DNA from: Thermaceae bacterium
Lineage (GTDB): Bacteria > Deinococcota > Deinococci > Deinococcales > Marinithermaceae
Assembly (NCBI GenBank): GCA_015490435.1
Contig: WFXV01000136.1
Span: 1 to 10,549, forward strand
DNA length: 10,549 nt
Direction of reading: 5' to 3'
The first letter of the stretch is position 1, and each line of letters opens with the position of its first letter. The notes below the pieces were generated by a model. It saw only the letters and a list, made by a program, of their open reading frames with translations. It searched no databases and had not been told where the DNA came from. A program made the translations under genes and the position numbers. Shown here piece after piece: positions 6,196 to 10,549 of the stretch.

Positions 6196-8223
6196 ATGCC
6201 CGAAGGGAAAAACGACACCCCCCGCGAAACCGAGGTGGCGGTCCACTGGCGGGAAGAGGACTACTACTACCCCACCCTGGAGTTCGTCCACCAGGCGAAC
6301 CTGGTGGACACCCGGATCCGGGAGCGGTTCTCGGAGGATCGCTTCCCCGAGTTCTTCCGGGAGCACGCCGAGCTCCTCACCTGGGACCGCTACTGGGACC
6401 AGATCCTCGACACCTCGAACCCGCCCTTTTGGCGCTGGTTCGTGGGCGGGAGGCTGAACGCGAGCAAGAACGCCCTCGACCGGCACCTCCCCGCCCTCGC
6501 CAACAAGGTGGCCTTCTACTTCGTCCCCGAGCCCGAGGAGGAGGGGATCCTCCCCCTCACCTACCGGGAGCTCTTCGTCCGGGTCAACGAGATGGCGGCA
6601 GTGCTCAAGCGGCTCGGGGTGAAAAAGGGCGACCGGATCACCATCCACCTGCCGATGGTCCCCGAGCTCCCAGTGGTGATGCTCGCCGCCGCCCGGATCG
6701 GGGCGATCCACTCGGTGGTCTTCGCCGGGTTCTCCGGCCGGGCCACCGCCGACCGCATCGCCGACTCGGGGAGCCGGCTGCTCGTCACCATGGACGCCTA
6801 CTGGCGGGGCGGCAAGCTCCTCGACCACAAGCAAAAGGCCGACGAGGCGGTGGCCCTCGCCCGGGAGATGGGGCAGGAGGTGGAGCGAGTCCTGGTCTTT
6901 CGCCGCTACCCCGGCGCCTACCGCTCCGAGGCGCCGATGGTGGAGGGCCGGGACGTCTTCGCCGACGCGCTCCTTGAGGAGGTTCGCGGGGCCGAGGTCG
7001 CGCCCGAGGTGATGGAGGCCACCGACCCGCTCTTCATCATGTACACCTCGGGGACCACCGGGAAGCCCAAGGGGCACGTCCACTCCACCGGCGGCTACCT
7101 CGCCTGGGTGGCCTGGACCGCGAAAAACGTCCTCGACCTCCAGCCCGAGGACGTCTACTGGGGCCTCGCCGACATCGGCTGGATCACCGGGCACTCCTAC
7201 ATCGTCTACGGGCCGCTCGTCCTGGGAGTCTCGGGGGTGATCTACGAGGGGGCGATCACCCACCCCGACCCCGACCGGGTCTGGCGGGTGGCCGAGCGGC
7301 TCGGGGTGAGCGTGCTCTACACCTCCCCCACCGCGATCCGGCTCCTTAGGAAGGCGAACCCCGAGGGCCCGAAGCATTACCGCACCCGCTTCAAGCTGAT
7401 CGGCACCGTGGGCGAGCCGATCGAGCCCGACGTCTGGCGCTGGTACTACCACCGGGTGGGCAAGGAAGCGGCGGCGGTGGTGGACACCTGGTGGCAGACC
7501 GAGACCGGTGGATTCCTGCTCACCACCCTGCCCGCCACCGACCCGATGAAGCCGGGGAGCGCGGGGCCCGCCCTGCCCGGGATCTACCCGGTGATCTACG
7601 ACGAGACCGGTCGCGAGATCCCGCCGGGGGCGGGCAAGGCGGGAAACCTCTGTATCCGAAACCCCTGGCCGGGCCAGTCCATGGGGATCTGGGGCGACCC
7701 CGACCGCTTCGTCCAGACCTACTACCTCCGCTACAACAAGGACCCGAAAAGCACCGACTGGCGCGACTGGCCCTACTTCACCGGGGACGCCGCCACCCAG
7801 GCGGCGGACGGGTACTACCGCATCCTCGGCCGGGTGGACGACGTGATCAACGTCGCCGGCCACCGGCTCGGGACCAAGGAGCTCGAGTCGGCGGTGCTCA
7901 AGGTCCCCGAGGTCGCCGAGGCGGCGGTGGTGGGGGCGCCGGACGAGCTCAAGGGGCAGATGCCGGTGGTCTTCGCCGCCCTCCACCCCACCGCCGAGGC
8001 CGAGGAGGAGGCGATCCGCGCCAGGATCGTCGCCGCCATCGAGGAAAACATCGGTAAGATCGCCCGCCCCAAGGCGGTCTACATCGTCCCCGACCTGCCC
8101 AAGACCCGCTCGGGCAAGATCATGCGGCGGATCCTGGTGGCGATCGCGAGCGGGCGCGACCCGGGGGACGTCACCACGCTGGCAAACCCCGAGATCGTCG
8201 AGGCGATCCGGCGCCAAAGCTAA
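6196..8223 (+). CDS. acs: Acetyl-CoA synthetase (AMP-forming)
   Basis: Activates acetate with ATP to acetyl-AMP and then to acetyl-CoA, letting the cell use or recover acetate. The 675-residue protein is slightly longer than the usual 650. Visible motifs are the P-loop YTSGTTGKPKG (283-293), GWITGHSY, GTVGEPIEPD, DTWWQTETGG (430-439) with the tryptophan that limits the acyl pocket to acetate, YFTGD (527-531), the hinge segment GRVDDVINVAGHRLGTKELE, and KTRSGKIMRR (636-645) with the catalytic lysine K641, the usual site of inhibitory acetylation. The ITG triad keeps Thr, unlike propionyl-CoA synthetases as I remember them, so acetate is the likely substrate. A very strong Shine-Dalgarno precedes the ATG. 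It lies after the aspC terminator and may have its own promoter. It converges with carD at a shared terminator. Confidence 0.96.
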   Translation: MPEGKNDTPRETEVAVHWREEDYYYPTLEFVHQANLVDTRIRERFSEDRFPEFFREHAELLTWDRYWDQILDTSNPPFWRWFVGGRLNASKNALDRHLPALANKVAFYFVPEPEEEGILPLTYRELFVRVNEMAAVLKRLGVKKGDRITIHLPMVPELPVVMLAAARIGAIHSVVFAGFSGRATADRIADSGSRLLVTMDAYWRGGKLLDHKQKADEAVALAREMGQEVERVLVFRRYPGAYRSEAPMVEGRDVFADALLEEVRGAEVAPEVMEATDPLFIMYTSGTTGKPKGHVHSTGGYLAWVAWTAKNVLDLQPEDVYWGLADIGWITGHSYIVYGPLVLGVSGVIYEGAITHPDPDRVWRVAERLGVSVLYTSPTAIRLLRKANPEGPKHYRTRFKLIGTVGEPIEPDVWRWYYHRVGKEAAAVVDTWWQTETGGFLLTTLPATDPMKPGSAGPALPGIYPVIYDETGREIPPGAGKAGNLCIRNPWPGQSMGIWGDPDRFVQTYYLRYNKDPKSTDWRDWPYFTGDAATQAADGYYRILGRVDDVINVAGHRLGTKELESAVLKVPEVAEAAVVGAPDELKGQMPVVFAALHPTAEAEEEAIRARIVAAIEENIGKIARPKAVYIVPDLPKTRSGKIMRRILVAIASGRDPGDVTTLANPEIVEAIRRQS

Positions 8224-8264
8224 AAGGGGCGGGGCCAGAGGCCCCGCCCGCAGGCGCCCTTTTT
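8222..8264. terminator. Two-way terminator between acs and carD
   Basis: A ten-base-pair stem, GGGCGGGGCC (8227-8236) with GGCCCCGCCC (8240-8249), has the three-base loop AGA. On the minus strand (carD) it is followed after one C by TTTT (8225-8222), a good terminator. On the plus strand (acs), five T's occur ten bases later (8260-8264). Outer pairing of AAAAGGG (8222-8228) with CCCTTTT (8257-8263) could bring them closer. The 42-base gap between the two stops is almost all terminator. Confidence 0.75.
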
Positions 8265-8265
8265 G

Positions 8266-8760
8266 CTAGTTCAGCTCCTCGAGCCAGATCTCCTCGAACA
8301 TCTCCCGGGCGGCCTCGAGGGTGATCTCGAGGGCCTGGGCCACCTCCTCGGCGAGGAGGTTCATCGCCCGGCGGAGGGCCTGGCGGTCGAGGTCGGGGAG
8401 GCCGCGCTCGAGCTCCCAGGCCCGTAGCTGCCCCGCCAGCACCGCGATCCGGTAGGGGTCGCCCTCGGCCAGGATCTCGGTCACCCGGCGGTGGCGGGCC
8501 GCCCACTGCTTGGGCAGGGCGAGGCGCCCGTTCTTGAGGCGCTCGAGGATCTCCGGCACCTCCTCCCGCGAGAGCGCCGGGCGCAGGCCCACGTCGGCGG
8601 TGGAATCCACCGGCACGAAGGCCTTGGAACGGGTCCCCGGAAACTCGACCTGGTAGTACGCCCGGCCGACCCCGCCGACCTTGCGGCGGGCAATCCCGGC
8701 GACCACCCCCACCCCGTAGGGCGGGAGCACGACCTTATCCCCTGGACGGTACTCCCTCAC
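8266..8760 (-). CDS. carD: CarD-family transcription initiation regulator
   Basis: Binds the beta subunit of RNA polymerase and stabilises the open complex, affecting promoters genome-wide. The 164-residue protein has the length I recall for Thermus CarD. The N-terminal RNA polymerase-interacting domain covers about 1-66 (PGDKVVLPPYGVGVVAGI 6-23, AYYQVEF 34-40, RSKAFVPVDS 44-53). The helical DNA-binding domain follows, with KQWAARH (84-90) placing the wedge tryptophan at W86, then AGQLRAWELERGLPDLDRQ (109-127), and ends EELN. The start is GTG at 8760, overlapping the tetR stop as GTGA. Reading further upstream to 9033 gives low-complexity sequence in the shadow of tetR. It is the second gene of a tetR-carD unit, so it is probably under that promoter. 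No strong Shine-Dalgarno is seen, fitting coupled translation. Confidence 0.96.
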   Translation of the reverse strand: MREYRPGDKVVLPPYGVGVVAGIARRKVGGVGRAYYQVEFPGTRSKAFVPVDSTADVGLRPALSREEVPEILERLKNGRLALPKQWAARHRRVTEILAEGDPYRIAVLAGQLRAWELERGLPDLDRQALRRAMNLLAEEVAQALEITLEAAREMFEEIWLEELN

Positions 8761-9329
8761 GGCTTTGCACCCACTCCCTTCCGGAAAATCTCCACCAACT
8801 GGTCGAGGTAGGCCTCGCGATCCACGGGAAGCTGGGGCGCGCAACCCAGCGCCGAGATCGTCGCCGCCACCAGCGCGGGATCCAGGCCCTGGCGGAGCTC
8901 GCCGCGGGCGATCCCGTCGGCGACGAAGTCGGTGAGGATGCGGTGGTAGCGCTCGTGCAGCCCGGTGAGCCAGGCCTTCTTGGCCTCGCCCTGGGCGACC
9001 TCGGCGGCCACCGCCCCCCAAAGCCCCCGCCACTCGTCGACGAAGGCGAGCCGGCGGGCGAGGAGCTCCCTAAGCCGCTCGAAAAACGGCCGGTCCTCGG
9101 TGAGGATGGCCTCGGCGTCGGCGTAGAACTCCGCCGCCCGGTGCTCGACCAGCGCCTTCAAGAGCTCCTGCTTGTCGCGGAAGTAGAGGTAGACGGTGCC
9201 CTTCCCGATCTCGGCGGCCCGGGCCACATCCTCGATCTTGAGCCCGCCAAGCCCCTGCTCCCTCAGCACCCGGATGGTGGCCTCGAGGATGGCGCGTCTT
9301 TTCCCTTGGCTCCGGGTCGCGAGGGCCAC
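8757..9329 (-). CDS. TetR-family transcriptional regulator
   Basis: A 190-residue one-component repressor. Residues 1-55 form the helix-turn-helix domain: RRAILEATIRVLREQGLGG, then KIEDVARAAEIGKGTVYLYF (31-50) with the classic recognition helix, then RDKQELLKALVEHR. The remaining 135 residues are helical, variable and expected to bind ligand and dimerise; no ligand can be named. Gene order with carD suggests it is the counterpart of T. thermophilus SbtR, which I remember as TTHA0167 beside carD TTHA0168; that is recollection, not a search. The GTG start at 9329 gives the short basic N-terminal arm; no Shine-Dalgarno is present, and a TATGGT box 12 bases upstream points to a very short leader. 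The gene overlaps carD by four bases. A palindrome at 9363-9380 could be its operator. Confidence 0.9.
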   Translation of the reverse strand: MALATRSQGKRRAILEATIRVLREQGLGGLKIEDVARAAEIGKGTVYLYFRDKQELLKALVEHRAAEFYADAEAILTEDRPFFERLRELLARRLAFVDEWRGLWGAVAAEVAQGEAKKAWLTGLHERYHRILTDFVADGIARGELRQGLDPALVAATISALGCAPQLPVDREAYLDQLVEIFRKGVGAKP

Positions 9330-9341
9330 GAATAAAAGCTT

Positions 9342-9347
9342 ACCATA
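9342..9347 (-). promoter_or_regulatory. Candidate -10 box of tetR-carD
   Basis: TATGGT on the coding strand, 12 bases before the tetR GTG, predicts a start at about 9335 and a leader of about six bases. The -35 position (about 9365-9370) shows no TTGACA match and lies inside the 18-base palindrome. Confidence 0.35.
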
Positions 9348-9362
9348 CCCCCGCGGGTTTTG

Positions 9363-9380
9363 TATGAGAGTTCTTTCATA
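9363..9380. promoter_or_regulatory. Imperfect palindrome, candidate TetR operator
   Basis: TATGAGAGTTCTTTCATA is an 18-base inverted repeat, TATGA-n-AG-n2-CT-n-TCATA, with seven of nine base pairs matching. It stands out by its AT content in a GC-rich spacer and covers the -35 region of the tetR promoter. TetR repressors usually bind such sites next to their own gene, so autoregulation is plausible. It need not match the operators of relatives. Confidence 0.45.
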
Positions 9381-9466
9381 ATCGCCGTTTTTCCCGTTCT
9401 TATCGGCATGGGCGCGAAACGGGCGACGATCTGGGGCTTTGTATAAAGATGCGCTTCCTTGCGGGG

Positions 9467-9477
9467 TAAAATACTTT
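9467..9477 (+). promoter_or_regulatory. Candidate -10 region of the S51-like gene
   Basis: Overlapping boxes TAAAAT (9467-9472) and TACTTT (9472-9477) lie just before the ATG at 9484. The second leaves six bases to the ATG, the same layout as at aspC, and there is no good Shine-Dalgarno, so a leaderless start is possible. No -35 match is seen. Confidence 0.4.
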
Positions 9478-9483
9478 TAGGCG

Positions 9484-10221
9484 ATGCGGGAACGCGGCGG
9501 CTACCTCCTCACCGGAGGCGGCGACCCCCTCACCGGGGAGTTCAAGGGGCTCGAGCACGAGCGGCTCTTCGCCGCCGGGGGCCGGGTCGTCTTCCTGGTG
9601 GACCCCGCCCTGGCCGAGGCCGCCGCCGCCTGGCGGGAGGTCTACGCCCGCGGGCTCGGGGCCCGGGCCACCGGGGTGGTGGTGCTCCGCGGCCGGAGCG
9701 CCGCGCTCGACCGGACCCTGGCCCAAAAACTCGCCCAGGCCCCCCTGGTCTGGCTGGCCACGGCCGAGCTCGAGCGGCTGCTCGCCGACCTCAAGGGCAC
9801 GCCCCTCGCCCAGGCGCTCGCGGCGGTGGTGGCCGCCGGCGGCACGGTGGGCGCGTTCGGCGCCGCGAGCGGCCTTTTCGGCGCCACCGCCGCCCTCGCT
9901 CGCGGGGAGGGGCACGCCTTCGCCTACGGCCTCGCCCTGCTCTCGGGGGCGGTGGCGCTCCCCGGCTTCGAGCGGCCCGGGGCCTTCGAGGCCCTGGCCG
10001 AGGCCACCGCCGCCCAGCCCGACCTGGTGGGGCTCGGGCTCCCCCGGGGAGCGGCGGTCTGGATCGACGCCCGGGGCGAGGGCCGGGTCCTCGCCGGGCG
10101 CGTGGCGAGGCTCGTCGCCACCGGCGCCCGGGTGGAGGGGGCGAGCCTCCTTGGGCTCTCGGTGGACCTGCTCGCCGCCGGCGCACGGTTTCGGGTGCCG
10201 GTCTACCAGTCCGGGGCCTAG
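9484..10221 (+). CDS. Peptidase S51/cyanophycinase-like protein, probable pseudoenzyme
   Basis: The 245-residue protein has the outline of the S51 family (cyanophycinase, dipeptidase E): the opening strand GGYLLTGGG (5-13), Ala-rich helices, an LVWLATAELERLL segment, AAGGTVGAFGAASGLFGA (117-134) where the nucleophile elbow should be, GLALLSGAVALPGFERPG (149-166), and LGLPRGAAVWIDARGEGRVLAG toward the end. In active members the elbow reads G-x-S-A-G-A; here it is G-A-F-G-A-A, so Phe125 replaces the serine. The DxHF segment bearing the histidine is ALPGF, with Gly for His, and the later acidic residue of GxDE is also missing. Peptidase activity is therefore unlikely unless my alignment is off. 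It starts without a clear ribosome site and is followed nine bases later by a P1-family peptidase gene, probably in one operon. Its function is unknown; the protein is unusually rich in Ala, Gly and Leu. Confidence 0.7.
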   Translation: MRERGGYLLTGGGDPLTGEFKGLEHERLFAAGGRVVFLVDPALAEAAAAWREVYARGLGARATGVVVLRGRSAALDRTLAQKLAQAPLVWLATAELERLLADLKGTPLAQALAAVVAAGGTVGAFGAASGLFGATAALARGEGHAFAYGLALLSGAVALPGFERPGAFEALAEATAAQPDLVGLGLPRGAAVWIDARGEGRVLAGRVARLVATGARVEGASLLGLSVDLLAAGARFRVPVYQSGA

Positions 10222-10230
10222 ACTGGGGGC

Positions 10231-10549
10231 GTGCTCGAGGAGTTCGCCTTCGGCGTCTGGACCGACCTCGAGGCCGCCACCGGCCTCACCGTGATCCGCT
10301 GCCCCAAAGGGGGTTGCATCGCCTCGGCGAGCTTTTTGGGCCCCGCCCCGGGCACCCGGGAGGCCGCTCTGCTCGCCCCCGAAAAGCCGGTGGATCGCGT
10401 GCACGCCCTCGTCTTCACCGGCGGCTCGGCGCTCGGGCTCGAGGCCGCGGGAGGGGTGGCCCGCCGGCTCGCGGAAGAGGGGATCGGCCACCCCACCCGG
10501 GTCCGACCCATCCCCATCGTGGCGGCGGCGGTGATCTACGACCTGCTCC
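10231..10549 (+). CDS. P1-family (DmpA-like, S58) peptidase, N-terminal part
   Basis: The first 106 codons of a protein that runs off the right edge. Marks of the P1/S58 aminopeptidase family, which has the ornithine acetyltransferase-like fold and cleaves itself before its catalytic serine, are VWTDLEAATGLTVIRCPKGG, PAPGTREAALLAPEK (38-52), VHALVFTGGSALGLEAAGGV (57-76) and RPIPIVAAAVIYDL at the edge. The self-cleavage and nucleophile region lies beyond the window, so activity cannot be judged. Start is GTG at 10231; an in-frame stop at 10219-10221 rules out anything earlier. GGGGG (10225-10229) is too close to be an ideal ribosome site, so coupling to the upstream S51-like gene, which ends nine bases before, is likely. 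Relatives act on D-amino-acid or beta-peptide substrates; the substrate here is unknown. Confidence 0.85.
   Translation, partial: MLEEFAFGVWTDLEAATGLTVIRCPKGGCIASASFLGPAPGTREAALLAPEKPVDRVHALVFTGGSALGLEAAGGVARRLAEEGIGHPTRVRPIPIVAAAVIYDLL

Larger units (their letters stand above)
9330..9483. other. Divergent spacer between tetR and the S51-like gene
   Basis: A 154-base, relatively AT-rich regulatory spacer. It holds the tetR -10 candidate (9342-9347), the palindrome (9363-9380), a second small dyad CTTTGTATAAAG (9437-9448, five of six pairs matching), and the -10 candidates of the rightward gene (9467-9477). The motif TTTGTATRA occurs twice in the same orientation (9359-9367 and 9438-9446). 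No RNA gene or further coding region is visible. Confidence 0.6.

Noticed and set aside
6076..8217. A 713-codon open frame on the minus strand opposite acs
   Set aside because: It mirrors the codon structure of a GC-rich gene with unmistakable acetyl-CoA synthetase motifs; its own product is His/Pro/Gly-rich, without any recognisable domain.
8761..9033. N-terminal extension of carD
   Set aside because: The frame is open upstream but the added residues are low-complexity shadow of tetR; the known CarD N-terminus begins at GTG 8760.
9400..10491. A 363-codon minus-strand frame opposite the S51-like and P1 genes
   Set aside because: It crosses two rightward genes and their spacer, and the product is compositionally biased without motifs.
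1..10549. CRISPR arrays, tRNA/rRNA genes, toxin-antitoxin or defence systems, phage genes
   Set aside because: Reading both strands by eye, I found no regularly spaced repeats, no tRNA-like folds with CCA ends, and no matching protein motifs; the coding space is filled by the genes listed.

Overview
The window is high-GC DNA (by eye roughly 70%) and reads as a chromosome segment from the Thermales (phylum Deinococcota). Several products resemble, from memory, Thermus thermophilus proteins almost residue for residue: CarD, with its wedge tryptophan at position 86; TrmH; AspC, with its PLP lysine at position 234; and the futalosine pathway enzyme MqnB. Leaderless or near-leaderless starts with a -10 box about 6-7 bases before the start codon also fit this group. 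The proteins differ enough from T. thermophilus that a related genus (for example Oceanithermus, Marinithermus or Meiothermus) is as likely as Thermus. No search was run.

Left edge (1-1162): the last 46 codons of a DDE integrase-type transposase run rightward and stop about 9 bases before the inferred end of an insertion sequence. The element is embedded in the 3' part of a leftward sugar (trehalose/maltose-type) ABC substrate-binding protein gene. That gene also carries a +1 frameshift in a run of seven G's, so it looks dead twice over.

Leftward cluster (1213-4909): sfsA, hisZ, hisG, trmH and mqnB are packed with 4-base GTGA overlaps or gaps of 10 bases or less. The broken binding-protein gene follows 50 bases downstream. 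The cluster mixes nucleic acid processing, the first step of histidine synthesis (short-form HisG plus its HisZ partner), tRNA Gm18 methylation and menaquinone synthesis. A possible internal promoter lies at the hisG/trmH joint.

Rightward pair (4965-8223): aspC, an aspartate aminotransferase, is divergent from sfsA across a 55-base gap that appears to hold two leaderless promoters. It is followed by a hairpin terminator whose T-rich tail contains a perfect TATAAT. After that comes acs, an AMP-forming acetyl-CoA synthetase with a strong Shine-Dalgarno site.

Right part (8266-10549): carD and an upstream TetR-family regulator gene form a leftward two-gene unit (GTGA overlap) that converges on acs at a shared two-way terminator. 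A 154-base divergent spacer with an 18-base imperfect palindrome separates tetR from a rightward pair. The first gene of that pair is a peptidase S51/cyanophycinase-like protein that seems to have lost its catalytic Ser and His. The second is the start of a P1-family (DmpA-like, S58) peptidase that runs off the window.

I see no CRISPR array, RNA gene, phage or defence system. Most of the window is housekeeping. The most interesting points are the likely S51 pseudoenzyme, the regulatory architecture around tetR-carD, the compact leaderless promoters, and the doubly damaged sugar-binding gene.
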